A stretch of DNA of 64,000 bases from Zestosphaera sp. (GCA_038843015.1 JAWBSH010000005.1:1-64000); one strand, 5' to 3'; shown: positions 1-8,094, counted from the stretch's first letter. Notes: generated by a model from the sequence alone, not told the origin. Numbers and translations are program-made.

Positions 1-355
1 GGCTTAAGACTGCCGTCACTCCTCCAGCACCAGTCACAGTACCTAGTGAGTTCGTAGTAGTAGCCACTCCCGCAACTCTCGAGCCGTCAGTGAGTGTTAT
101 GTCAACTCCTTCTAGCCTGAGGTCTCTGGGGAGTAGGTTCTGGACAGTCAAGTACAAGACTAGGTTATTCCCTGCTACAGCACTGCTGTACCTAGCTATC
201 GCCACGTCTGTAGTAGGCATCTTAGCCATAGTACTGTCTAGCCAAGCCTTAATACCGAACGCGGCTACTACCGCAACCAGTATTAGTATTAGAGCAACAA
301 CAACCTCGCTAACGCCCCTAACCCAGAACCTGCGAGACCCGGCCGTATTAGACAC
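1..355 (-). CDS. Type IV pilin-like secreted protein, partial (3' part beyond window)
   Basis: The minus strand reads open for 118 codons from a GTG at 355 and continues past the left edge. Residues about 8-34 form an archaeal class III (prepilin) signal: basic residues, then RG followed by VSEVVVALILILVAVV, then a Gly/Ala-rich hydrophobic helix. Cleavage would fall after the Gly. The rest (TDVAIARYSSAVAG, then a Leu/Val-rich strand and LTDGSRVAGV) looks like a pilin globular domain. A TATA box lies about 26 nt upstream, so the mRNA is probably leaderless. The opposite strand also has an open frame here, which I read as a shadow because only the minus strand gives this signature. Known of the family: processed by PibD-type peptidase and assembled in pili or surface complexes. 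Confidence 0.72.
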   Translation of the reverse strand, partial: MSNTAGSRRFWVRGVSEVVVALILILVAVVAAFGIKAWLDSTMAKMPTTDVAIARYSSAVAGNNLVLYLTVQNLLPRDLRLEGVDITLTDGSRVAGVATTTNSLGTVTGAGGVTAVLS

Positions 356-376
356 CTCACTAGAAAGAAAAAACTC

Positions 377-385
377 CTTATAAAG
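377..385 (-). promoter_or_regulatory. TATA box of the pilin-like gene
   Basis: CTTTATAAG on the minus strand, centred about 26 nt before the GTG at 355. That spacing puts the transcription start at or next to the start codon, the usual crenarchaeal leaderless arrangement. Confidence 0.5.
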
Positions 386-450
386 ACTCACGAAACAGCG
401 AGAGAGGAGAGATGAGGGAGTTATTGTGGGTAATGAATTAAACCTAAAAA

Positions 451-2499
451 CTAATCTTTCTTAGGCCTCAAGCCACGTAAGACGAGAAACGCAGTCACTA
501 AGACTACAGGGATGACAACCCACACAGGCTCAGGTATCGGCACAGGACTCTGAAGCTCTGGATACTCGCTACCAATCAAGTACAACACGAGACTACCCCC
601 TTCTAAAGCAACGATAGCTATCTTTCCTGAACCACCGTCCTCACCACCAAGAATCTTAACATGGAGCGGCGTGTTATGAGTATTTCGATCCATCCCGACA
701 GGAAGTACCCAAGGCTCTAGAACACCCCCAACGCTATTATAGAAAGCCACGACAAGATTCCTCTGCCCAGTATCAAGCTCGTTAACGGCATATGGAATAA
801 TGAACTTCCCCGAGCCAAGGTCGTAAGCAACCTTTACGAAGCTAGCGTTCCTGTCAGCAAGTGTGAGAACACCAGAACTAGAACCACTTACATCGATAAC
901 GCTCAAGTTAGCCCAACCTAAAGTATTCCAAGCAACAAGCCAGTGAGTCTCATTACTCGCAATCCAAGGATAGAAAGTAGTACTAGAGCCAACACTAACT
1001 AATGAACTCCTAACGACCCCAGGAGTTTCTTGCGTAAGATCGACTACAGCATAAATCAGAGAAGTACTAGATTCATTATAGACTGTCAACACACGCCCAC
1101 CACTCAATAATCCAGCAGTATACATGGGGTAAACATTATAGTATGAATAGTATGAAGAACCGATAGCATATGTGGTCGCGCTAGGACCTTGATCGCCTTC
1201 ACGACAATCAACACAGTGAGGGCTCGGCACACTTAGGTCGTATCCGGTCGTAACATTACCGTAAATCCCGACCATATCATGTGCTGTATTATCACCACCG
1301 AGATTATACCCTCTAGCAACTATGTAGAACCTCCTAGTAACCTCATCAAATAGTAAACCACCCATCACATCAACACCTATCTTCGGCACAGGCGACCCAC
1401 TATAGATTACAGCGTATTTATACTCGCTTGTATATGAGGGCATGCTGTTAAGTAGGTTAATAGTATACCTACCTATAGTTGAGGTCTGAGAGCTATAACC
1501 CACTACCCACCACTTACTACCATCTTGGTGTATGTAGTGAGTGACTGTCGGGTGGTATTGGTTATAGCCGTGGTATATGTGTTGAGGTGTCGTAGGCTCT
1601 AGGTCTGGGTCTACTGGCACGTAACTATAAAGAACTGTCCGATCTTTACTTGTCGTGCCGACTCTCCTAGTGTAGTTTGTCCATACTAGGAGGAATCCTG
1701 TCTCATTCGCAGCTATATCTATCATCCCCCTAAACACGTTCGCGTACTTGCTCTGTGTTGGGTCTGAACTATATTTGTCTGGTCCGTACCTATACTCCCT
1801 CACTATATCACCGTCTTTACTCACAACGTATATTCTCAATGCCCAGTCGCCGCCATATTCAGAGAAAGCTACGCCTAAGTATTTGTGGTCTGGTGTGGTA
1901 GCGACTCTAACACCCCAAGATGTCCCATAGCTTATATCTCCTGTGTAGAGCGGTATTTTATTAATGGTTGGTAGTTTTTCTTTTTCTTTCTCGTATGTTA
2001 TGTAGAGACTCCACTTGCTAGGGTTGAAGTCGTTCTCAAGATCTTCTATGTTCGCGTACTCGTTCTCGACCATCCACTTATTCACGTTTAGTAGGGTAGT
2101 GTCGTCTACTCTTACGTAAGCTACTGCTATTACTCTGCCGTACTCGTCGACAGCGTTTTCACTCTTATCTATATCTAAAAGAACTACACCACTATAATTC
2201 GCGAGTAATCCTATCAGAGCCTCCCTAGCTTCAGCTCCTTCAGGTTGGTTCAGCTCGGGCGCGTCTATGTCAGCTAACCTAACCACGGTTCTGTAGCTTC
2301 CCTGAACATATACTGGAGGTGAGATGTGGATCGTGTCTCCATCTACTACGTGAGTTACTACTACTCTTGCGTGAGGGAAATCATCATGTATTCCCACACC
2401 ATCTGAGGCCTTAATTGGTTTTGGTATTATTGCTGTCGTTAATGTTAAGAAGATTATGACTAGTATTAGTAAGCCGAGTTTCTTATTCAATGATGTCAC
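451..2499 (-). CDS. Secreted, membrane-anchored staphylococcal-nuclease-like protein
   Basis: This 682 aa protein starts with a Sec signal or anchor (residues 8-30). Residues about 44-170 are an SNase/thermonuclease domain that keeps the catalytic set: D53/D55 in VVDGDTI, R74, D79 and E82 in RLADIDAPE, and R122 in DEYGRV. Known of the family: Ca-dependent phosphodiesterase acting on DNA and RNA. A roughly 480-residue extracellular region follows, rich in Tyr/Ser/Thr, Gly and N-glycosylation sequons with WxxxW-like strands that suggest a beta-propeller. It ends in PEP, one transmembrane helix (about 654-675) and a basic tail. The nuclease would face the outside of the cell. The GTG start at 2499 opens directly into the signal peptide. 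It lies between two clusters encoding exported proteins. Confidence 0.75.
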   Translation of the reverse strand: MTSLNKKLGLLILVIIFLTLTTAIIPKPIKASDGVGIHDDFPHARVVVTHVVDGDTIHISPPVYVQGSYRTVVRLADIDAPELNQPEGAEAREALIGLLANYSGVVLLDIDKSENAVDEYGRVIAVAYVRVDDTTLLNVNKWMVENEYANIEDLENDFNPSKWSLYITYEKEKEKLPTINKIPLYTGDISYGTSWGVRVATTPDHKYLGVAFSEYGGDWALRIYVVSKDGDIVREYRYGPDKYSSDPTQSKYANVFRGMIDIAANETGFLLVWTNYTRRVGTTSKDRTVLYSYVPVDPDLEPTTPQHIYHGYNQYHPTVTHYIHQDGSKWWVVGYSSQTSTIGRYTINLLNSMPSYTSEYKYAVIYSGSPVPKIGVDVMGGLLFDEVTRRFYIVARGYNLGGDNTAHDMVGIYGNVTTGYDLSVPSPHCVDCREGDQGPSATTYAIGSSYYSYYNVYPMYTAGLLSGGRVLTVYNESSTSLIYAVVDLTQETPGVVRSSLVSVGSSTTFYPWIASNETHWLVAWNTLGWANLSVIDVSGSSSGVLTLADRNASFVKVAYDLGSGKFIIPYAVNELDTGQRNLVVAFYNSVGGVLEPWVLPVGMDRNTHNTPLHVKILGGEDGGSGKIAIVALEGGSLVLYLIGSEYPELQSPVPIPEPVWVVIPVVLVTAFLVLRGLRPKKD

Positions 2500-2760
2500 A
2501 CCAATTAAATTATTCGCGTCCTAAATATAAAATTCTAACTACGTAATCATCTGAGTTAATGTTTGAGTAGTGATTGAGTTTGGGTGTTAATTAATTGCCT
2601 TAAGCGCGTTCTTTAGTGTCTAGTCTCTTTTTGTGGTCTTTGATATGGTCTGCCAAGATTGAGTGCTTTTCTAGTCTTGATTGATTTGCTAGCTCTTATT
2701 TTATGGTGTGCTGGGCTGTTGCGTGTGGTATTCTCTTACTGACTTAGAGTTCTAACTGAC

Positions 2761-3933
2761 CTAGTAATTATGTGGGGGTTGAGGACGTGTCGAGATTTCT
2801 TTAACTTCTGTAGTGCTTAGTAAGTGTTCTAGTGTTAAGTCGTGCTCGTCTTCTCTTGCTGAAGTTCTTTCTTCAGAGACTTCACAAACATCAAGACACT
2901 TGATGTTTTCTTCCCCGTACTTCACGGTGAGTGGTGTGTTTGAGTAAATCTTCAGCGTGTGTGGGTTCTTGAGAGAAGGCTCTATACTTACTATAGTCTC
3001 TCCAGAATCTATTATGCCGCACCAGAGCCCCCTACAGCACAGTACCCCGTCTATAGTAGCCCAGCAATCAACTCCTAGGTCTTTAGGTACTCGCAAGACT
3101 TCCTTAAGTCTCAAGTCAATAACTCTCAGGAAATCTCCGAGGTCATCAACTACTAAGTTCCAGGCAGACGCGCTGCCTGCTACGCTCACGTAATCTACTA
3201 GAGCTCCCGAGTCAAGAATCTTCAGCTTCTTTCCTTCTATGAAGGCGGGTAGCTCGTGAATGAAGCCTGCGAAACTACCTCCAGACCTGACTAAGGGCTT
3301 CAGTTCTTCTTCGTCGACGTAGAGGAGCCACTCGCCAGACCTGAGTAGAGGCCCTCTAGGAGTGCTCGCCACGGCCTCGGCAGGAAACCCTACCTCGTAA
3401 GTCTTGCTCTCCTGAATAATTATAGACCTGCCATCACTGAATACGCAAGAACCTATCTTGAAGCCTAGCGAGCACTTAATAGGCTTCTCCTCGTAGGCGT
3501 CGCGGTAGACTACGTAGTCATCATAGCTAGCTAAAATCACGTGAGCGCTACTCCCGTCATGAACTGCCACGACTAAAGCTCCCGGCCTTGCCTCACTAGC
3601 TAGGGTCTCACCAACAAACACGTAGTCTCTAGTGATTACTTTATAGTTTTTAGCGTCTCTCACTATAGCTACCCCGTGTTCTGGGTGTGAGAAGCCTGCC
3701 AATGCAGAACACTCGACGAGGTCTCTAGAAACGTGTACGGGATTCTCACACGAGTAGCTGGCTTCTGCGAACCCCCTGAAGCCGGCTCGGGAATTTAAAG
3801 TTATTTTAGGCTGTATCTTTAAGCCCTCAACAACTAATGTCTCTAAGTCGTAGGGGGAGAGAACTACTCTACTACCTCCTAATTCGGTGAGGTCTATGAA
3901 GTGCTTTACTGTGTAGGGTATCACGACCTTCAT
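2761..3933 (-). CDS. Conserved-looking soluble protein of unknown function (390 aa)
   Basis: I do not recognise the family. The open frame extends upstream to 4098, but I place the start at ATG 3933: there ATGA overlaps the stop of the 86-aa membrane-protein gene, and the upstream 55 codons are the out-of-frame shadow of that gene. The 390 residues have no signal peptide or membrane helix. They show repeated short beta-strand blocks (GSRVVLS, GALVVAVHDGSSAHVILASYDD, GRSIIIQES), 12 or so cysteines, and an acidic Glu/Asp-rich tail; a propeller-like fold is a guess. Translational coupling to the membrane protein implies it works with it, perhaps as a cytoplasmic partner of the pilin/VirB4 cluster. 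Confidence 0.6.
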   Translation of the reverse strand: MKVVIPYTVKHFIDLTELGGSRVVLSPYDLETLVVEGLKIQPKITLNSRAGFRGFAEASYSCENPVHVSRDLVECSALAGFSHPEHGVAIVRDAKNYKVITRDYVFVGETLASEARPGALVVAVHDGSSAHVILASYDDYVVYRDAYEEKPIKCSLGFKIGSCVFSDGRSIIIQESKTYEVGFPAEAVASTPRGPLLRSGEWLLYVDEEELKPLVRSGGSFAGFIHELPAFIEGKKLKILDSGALVDYVSVAGSASAWNLVVDDLGDFLRVIDLRLKEVLRVPKDLGVDCWATIDGVLCCRGLWCGIIDSGETIVSIEPSLKNPHTLKIYSNTPLTVKYGEENIKCLDVCEVSEERTSAREDEHDLTLEHLLSTTEVKEISTRPQPPHNY

Positions 3934-4190
3934 TTCTTGAGTGACCTCTTCCTGAACGTGATTAACTCCACTAGAGACAGTAGCGTAGCTAGTATGAGAG
4001 ACTCTAAAGAAAGTGATTTCTTCGGGTACGCGGCCGAAGCTAGCGCTAGAGAAGTCGCGAGTACTGAGAGCCCGAGTAGCTGGGGTGTTCCAGACCACAG
4101 AGCTCTCCAGAGTATGAGGAGCGAGAAGAATAAGTAAGTCATGTGCTTTAGTCTGAGAGGCCCGAAGACTCTCTCGTTAATTAACGACAC
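3930..4190 (-). CDS. Small two-helix membrane protein (86 aa), VirB3-like in size and layout
   Basis: The protein has a short basic cytoplasmic N-terminus followed by two hydrophobic stretches (about residues 17-55 and 60-76) and ends in a strongly basic RKRSLKK. Small two-helix proteins of this shape accompany VirB4 ATPases in conjugation-type systems (VirB3 class) and in the archaeal Ced DNA-import system. Sequence identity to those is not visible to me, so this is an inference from size, topology and the nearby VirB4-type gene. Its stop overlaps the start of the next gene by ATGA. The start GTG at 4190 sits only one base after a GGTGA motif, so initiation may be leaderless. Confidence 0.55.
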   Translation of the reverse strand: MSLINERVFGPLRLKHMTYLFFSLLILWRALWSGTPQLLGLSVLATSLALASAAYPKKSLSLESLILATLLSLVELITFRKRSLKK

Positions 4191-4235
4191 ATCACCTATA
4201 GTGACGAACTCGTGATATCTTGCTTCATAACTCAG

Positions 4236-5249
4236 TTAACTCACCTCAACTAACTCTATATCGAGTAGTATAGTAGGGTTTTGAGGGTACTGCCCTGGAG
4301 GCAGGCTCAGAGCGAGCGCGAGCACTACTAGAGTGCCTGCACGAGTTATTGACTCACTAATAGTGAAGCTCACTAAGTCAACCACTACCGACTTCCTGAG
4401 ATACTCTCTAATGATGACTTTCTTGAGAGGTTGTGTAGCGTGTGTCGCGTAACTCACGTGATGTCTGTAAGTTATTACGTCTACTACTCGTGAGTTAGGT
4501 GGTAGTAGTAAGTAGTAGAGTGTTATGTTTGCCGGGACGTTAAAGTTGTTTTCAGCGAATATTATGCTCAAGGTTATGTTAACTGGCTCCTCAACCCACA
4601 CGTAAGCCCCTATTAAGTCGGCGTATAGTGCTGGCGCGTTCACGACTATCCTACGATCGTTGACGAACGTTACGTCTAGCGTGCCTACACATTCTGTGTT
4701 GAGGTCGACGTCACACACGAGTTCGCTGGGTGTAGTGTTTGTTGCTAGGCTCACGTACTTGGGATGACCGTTTACGAAGCTCTGATACCTCACTGCAGGT
4801 AGTAGAGTCGCGCGCAACTCAATACTTGTTTCTTTTTGCGGAGACCAAGTAGCTAGGTTGCCGTTTTCTGTAATTACTCCCAAGATGTAGTTGTCTTCAG
4901 TGACGAGCCTGGCTAGAGCTCCCTCAACTATCTTGACCCAAGAAGACGGGGCTAACTCAACTTCTACTAAGCTACTGTATACGACGCTCGCCGCGTTATA
5001 GATCACTATGGTCTTGATTGAGGTAGCGATTGTTGAGGTAGCGTATATCGCTTCTTCTCTGGGGACGTACTTGAAGAATATGTTTTCTGCTTTCTTGAGA
5101 GACTCTATCTGCTGACTCTCCGTGAGGTAGTTTTGTTGTTGACTCATGCTGTTTAGTGAGTTTATGTAGAGTGAGGCGTAAGCTACTAAAATTAAAGCCA
5201 TGACTATGGAAGTATACAAACCGGCTTCACCGACTCTGGACTTAAGCAT
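4236..5249 (-). CDS. Exported protein with N-terminal membrane helix, pilin-like (337 aa)
   Basis: I choose ATG 5249 because a GGTG motif precedes it by 6 nt; an in-frame GTG at 5261 would add four residues. The N-terminus is basic (LKSRVGEAG) followed by one long hydrophobic helix (TSIVMALILVAYASLYI), then a long Gln/Glu-rich segment and an extracellular region with many sequons and beta strands. A second hydrophobic segment (LVVLALALSL) is near residue 310. A glycine-terminated basic leader before the helix resembles prepilin leaders but less cleanly than its neighbours. It lies 28 nt after the 125-aa pilin-like gene and 45 nt before the 86-aa membrane protein, so it is probably in one transcription unit with them. 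Confidence 0.6.
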   Translation of the reverse strand: MLKSRVGEAGLYTSIVMALILVAYASLYINSLNSMSQQQNYLTESQQIESLKKAENIFFKYVPREEAIYATSTIATSIKTIVIYNAASVVYSSLVEVELAPSSWVKIVEGALARLVTEDNYILGVITENGNLATWSPQKETSIELRATLLPAVRYQSFVNGHPKYVSLATNTTPSELVCDVDLNTECVGTLDVTFVNDRRIVVNAPALYADLIGAYVWVEEPVNITLSIIFAENNFNVPANITLYYLLLPPNSRVVDVITYRHHVSYATHATQPLKKVIIREYLRKSVVVDLVSFTISESITRAGTLVVLALALSLPPGQYPQNPTILLDIELVEVS

Positions 5250-5289
5250 TGAAACACCCACTAACTAGGGGGAAGTCTTTATAAGAGTC

Positions 5290-5667
5290 TCACGAGACCC
5301 TCAAGACGTTAACTACTTGATTCCCGACGATCAGGGAGTGCCAGTTCCTCGCTGGTAGGATGGTTAGGTAGCACGTCTTAGGCGCTAGAGAATTAACTAA
5401 TTTCGCGCGGCTACCTAAGTCATCTAAGACTTGAATGTCTTCGATTATTCTGAGTCCGTAGTTACACACTATGAGGAGGTCTTTGTCGTTATTCTTGAGT
5501 AGGTAGGCTGCGAGAGTTGCTGGCTGAGTCGGGGTGACCTGACTCCTTACCGCGTTAGTGTATTCCCTAACTCTACTTACTAGGATTGCTGAAGCAGGTA
5601 CTACAACGGAGAGTAGTAGGAGAGCAACTACTAGACTGCTTAAGCCCTTCACTAAAGACCCCACCAA
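5290..5667 (-). CDS. Small type IV pilin-like protein (125 aa)
   Basis: The N-terminus, SLVKG followed by LSSLVVALLLLSVVVPAS, fits an archaeal class III signal peptide: a basic residue, Gly at the cleavage site, small/hydroxyl residues, then an uninterrupted helix. The roughly 95-residue mature domain includes a two-cysteine pair (C68 in IVCNYG and C97 in KTCYLTI). It is the first gene of the minus-strand run that diverges from the VirB4-type gene, with only 42 bp between the two starts, so they share a control region. Start TTG 5667 or GTG 5664 is possible. It may be a minor pilin or pilus tip component. Confidence 0.6.
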   Translation of the reverse strand: MVGSLVKGLSSLVVALLLLSVVVPASAILVSRVREYTNAVRSQVTPTQPATLAAYLLKNNDKDLLIVCNYGLRIIEDIQVLDDLGSRAKLVNSLAPKTCYLTILPARNWHSLIVGNQVVNVLRVS

Positions 5668-5709
5668 CTATTGAGTCTTGCTTATAAGGACTTCCACTCT
5701 TATTAGGGG

Positions 5710-7512
5710 TTGCGATTGAAGTGGTTTAAGCTAGAGGGAGTTAGCTTCACTATATTATCAGACATCGAGAGAGACTCAGTGCTTAAAGAGTGGGAAGCTC
5801 TCATATCGTCAGTTAAGTCGGGCGTGATTCTTGCTAGGAGGAGAGTCGAGAAATTCAGGTACGGGAAACACGACTTCATAGTCGATTATACAGACTTCTA
5901 CTTAGGCTTGAGTGACTCGCTAAAGACTTCCATACCCTACTTTAGGTCCGTTGAGGTAGGGCCTCCCCCAAGACCTGAGGTCGCGGGTCTCGCGGGTGTC
6001 AAGACTCTGTACCTGAGTGACGGGTCTTACGCTAGAGTCTTGATCGCTTACCGCTACCCCTCAACTCTCCCCGAGTCTTTCCTCTACACACTCTTTAGTG
6101 ATGTGTGGGAGGTCGCGCTGATTTTCAGGTCCGTGTCTAGGCCTAAGGCTCTGAGCCTAGTAGAGTCTGCCGTTAAGAGGAAGTCTGCTTTCGCGAGTCT
6201 TGTTGAGGCTGCTCACGAGGTTGAGGCTCTCAGAGAGCTTGGTGAGAGAGTCATGCGCGGGTCTGACTTGATAGAGTTTTACTTGCTGGTAGTCATCAGA
6301 GCTCCTGAGTTGAGAGTCTTGAACGAGGTTGAGGAGAGAGTCAAGACCTTGCTTAAGGGGTTTGGCGTGGAGGTTGAAGCCCCGCCTATTCAGAGAGAAC
6401 TGTATGAGTTCAAGTTATGCGGTCTTCTAGCATGTGTTGAGAAAACCTACACAGACACAGCTAGTCTAAAACCGCTATTCTTTTTAGTAGATGAGGAGAT
6501 GCATGACGACGGCGGAGTCTTTCTAGGTTTTTCCGGGTCGGGGAGTCCCGTGATGCTGGATTTGTGGAGTAAGCCTAACTTGAATTTCGTGGTTTTAGGT
6601 GTGTCAGGTTCTGGCAAGTCTATGAGTGTTAAGCTGTATCTTAAGAGGTTAAGAGAACGTGTTGAGAAAGTCACTTACGTGGGCATAGACCCTGAGTCAG
6701 AGTATACTAGAGTTGCGAGAAGCTTTAAGGCATCACCTATAGAGATTGACGAGAGCCAAGAACTAGGTCTCGACCCAATAAGACTACTTCAAGCTAACTA
6801 CCTAGACATAAGTCAAGTGTCTGACTTACTCTCAGAGGTCTACGCTATACCTAAGAAGCTGCAGGGGGTCTTAAGAAAAGAACTCTTCGTCAAGAGTGAC
6901 TCAGTCTCAAACATTGAAGAATTCGTAGCTAATCTCAGAGACCCTGTCTTGAGTAAGTTGCTTGAGGGAGCCGTAGCTCCCCCAGACATACGCGTGTTTA
7001 GGGGTGCGCCGCCAAAGCTCTCCAGCAACGTAGTCTTCGGCTTGAAGAGCTTGAGGAGCAAGAGGTTGAAGATTCTTGTCTCAGCCCTCATATCTACTTA
7101 CGCGTACAACACACTCTTGACTAAGACTCCCGGGAAGAGCGTGTTTTTCGTTGATGAAGCCTGGTTATTCGTGGAGACTCCGAGCATATTAGGACTATTC
7201 GAGAACCTGGCTAGGAGGGGCAGGAAGCAGGGGGTAGTCTTCATATACGTGACTCAAAGAGCTGAAGACCTTGTTAGGAGTCCTCAAGAAAAGACTATAC
7301 TTGAGCAGTCAGCTACTGCCTTACTCATGAGGCAGGAGCCTGAGGGGAGAGACGCGTGTAAGAAGATATATAAGCTCTCAGACGCTGAAGCAGACTACTT
7401 AACTCAAGCGCCAGTAGGTTCAGGGATTCTTAAAGCTGGGAGAAAAAGAATAACTATTCAGGTGATTCCCACGCCTGAAGAGCTAGAGACCTTCTCTACG
7501 TCCGCGTGCTAA
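5710..7512 (+). CDS. VirB4/CagE-TraC-type AAA ATPase
   Basis: The 600 aa protein has an N-terminal domain (about 1-270) of the kind that docks VirB4 ATPases to their membrane partners. A RecA-like motor follows: Walker A GVSGSGKS at 297-304, Walker B VFFVDEAWLF with D482/E483, and a downstream ARRGRKQGVVFIYVTQ segment that is the usual arginine/Gln motif of VirB4/HerA motors. Known of the family: powers pilus biogenesis and substrate transport in type IV secretion, and (as CedB) DNA import in Sulfolobales. Here it diverges from genes for two pilin-like proteins and a small two-helix membrane protein. No relaxase or coupling protein is visible in the window, so conjugation as such is not supported. 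Start TTG 5710. Confidence 0.82.
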   Translation: MRLKWFKLEGVSFTILSDIERDSVLKEWEALISSVKSGVILARRRVEKFRYGKHDFIVDYTDFYLGLSDSLKTSIPYFRSVEVGPPPRPEVAGLAGVKTLYLSDGSYARVLIAYRYPSTLPESFLYTLFSDVWEVALIFRSVSRPKALSLVESAVKRKSAFASLVEAAHEVEALRELGERVMRGSDLIEFYLLVVIRAPELRVLNEVEERVKTLLKGFGVEVEAPPIQRELYEFKLCGLLACVEKTYTDTASLKPLFFLVDEEMHDDGGVFLGFSGSGSPVMLDLWSKPNLNFVVLGVSGSGKSMSVKLYLKRLRERVEKVTYVGIDPESEYTRVARSFKASPIEIDESQELGLDPIRLLQANYLDISQVSDLLSEVYAIPKKLQGVLRKELFVKSDSVSNIEEFVANLRDPVLSKLLEGAVAPPDIRVFRGAPPKLSSNVVFGLKSLRSKRLKILVSALISTYAYNTLLTKTPGKSVFFVDEAWLFVETPSILGLFENLARRGRKQGVVFIYVTQRAEDLVRSPQEKTILEQSATALLMRQEPEGRDACKKIYKLSDAEADYLTQAPVGSGILKAGRKRITIQVIPTPEELETFSTSAC

Positions 7513-7816
7513 GCCTTCTCAACACTCGGTCGAGCACTCGAGCTCGTTCCTCCTTAACCCACTTCAAGCCCTTACTAGTGATTAAGTACTTAGCTGGCCT
7601 CCCACTATTGTGTCTCCTCAGATAACCCAGTTCTTCAAGTCTTGCAAGGACCCTACCCACCTCTGTTCTCACTGCGTGATTATCTAGCTCTAAAACCTCA
7701 ATGACTTTCTTGACGGTAATAGTTATTGAGTTTCCCGAGCTACTCCTTAACTTATTGTAGATTGTTTCTCTCACTGCTCTAATTATCTCATGTTTTGAAG
7801 TCTTTACATACTTCAT
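7496..7816 (-). CDS. Winged-helix DNA-binding protein (106 aa)
   Basis: Residues about 25-95 form a winged helix: VKKVIEVLELDNHAVRTEVGRVLARLEELGYL is a helix-turn-helix with recognition helix, and RRHNSGRPAKYLITSKGLKWV is the wing followed by a basic helix. The C-terminus is strongly basic. Its 3' end overlaps the 3' end of the VirB4-type gene by 17 bp, in convergent orientation. Upstream, a small HTH-like ORF overlaps its start by 29 bp. A regulator of the adjacent cluster is likely, but the target is not shown by the sequence. Confidence 0.7.
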   Translation of the reverse strand: MKYVKTSKHEIIRAVRETIYNKLRSSSGNSITITVKKVIEVLELDNHAVRTEVGRVLARLEELGYLRRHNSGRPAKYLITSKGLKWVKEERARVLDRVLRRLSTRT

Positions 7817-7976
7817 GAGGTGCTAACCCCGCTTTACAAAATTCTTTAATGTATTTCCTCACTGTTGCTGGACTAACTATGAATCCTGCTTTAGCTAGAG
7901 CTCTGCAGAATCCGTTAACAGAGCTTAAGTCTATTTTTTCTTTGTTCCTTGTCTTATATCGTTTTACGTTATTCGT
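7788..7976 (-). CDS. Small basic HTH-like ORF with apparent ACG start (62 aa)
   Basis: A 62-codon frame with protein-like composition (VKRYKTRNKEKIDLSSVN, then FCRALAKAGFIVSP and TVRKYIKEFCKAG) lies directly upstream of, and overlaps, the winged-helix gene. The pattern resembles a DNA-binding helix-turn-helix. It has no ATG/GTG/TTG before residue 38, but an in-frame ACG at 7976 follows GGTGA (7988-7984) by 7 nt, the same spacing seen for normal starts here, and a TATA-like element (TATTTATTAA) lies further upstream. It could instead be a decayed gene. Confidence 0.4.
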   Translation of the reverse strand, partial: TNNVKRYKTRNKEKIDLSSVNGFCRALAKAGFIVSPATVRKYIKEFCKAGLAPHEVCKDFKT

Positions 7977-7996
7977 TTTTCGATCACCGATTATTT

Positions 7997-8010
7997 ACTT
8001 CTTAAGAAGT
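7997..8010. promoter_or_regulatory. Perfect 14-bp palindrome between divergent regulator genes
   Basis: ACTTCTTAAGAAGT lies between the small HTH-like ORF (minus) and the 78-aa winged-helix gene (plus), next to AT-rich promoter sequence and a tandem ACGTATT repeat (8036-8050). It is a plausible operator for a dimeric winged-helix regulator. A 12-mer of the same palindrome occurs inside a coding region at 27139-27150, so chance is possible. Confidence 0.3.
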
Positions 8011-8054
8011 TAATAAATATGTTGTTTTTCGTTGTACGTATTACGTATTAGTTC

Positions 8055-8066
8055 GATTTATATTGG
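8055..8066 (+). promoter_or_regulatory. TATA box of the 78-aa winged-helix gene
   Basis: GATTTATATTGG lies about 35 nt before the GTG at 8095, with GGTGA 4 nt ahead of that start. The identical 12-mer precedes the secreted protein gene at 12758. Confidence 0.55.
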
Positions 8067-8094
8067 TGTTCAGCAATACTGTATTGGTGATTAA

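Noticed and set aside
90-383. Plus-strand frame of 97 codons at the left edge
   Set aside because: The opposite strand gives a proper pilin-like signal, TATA box and GTG, so I treat the plus frame as its shadow.
3934-4098. N-terminal 55-codon extension of the gene ending at 2761
   Set aside because: It lies inside the 86-aa membrane-protein gene in another frame, and an ATGA junction at 3933 marks the real start.
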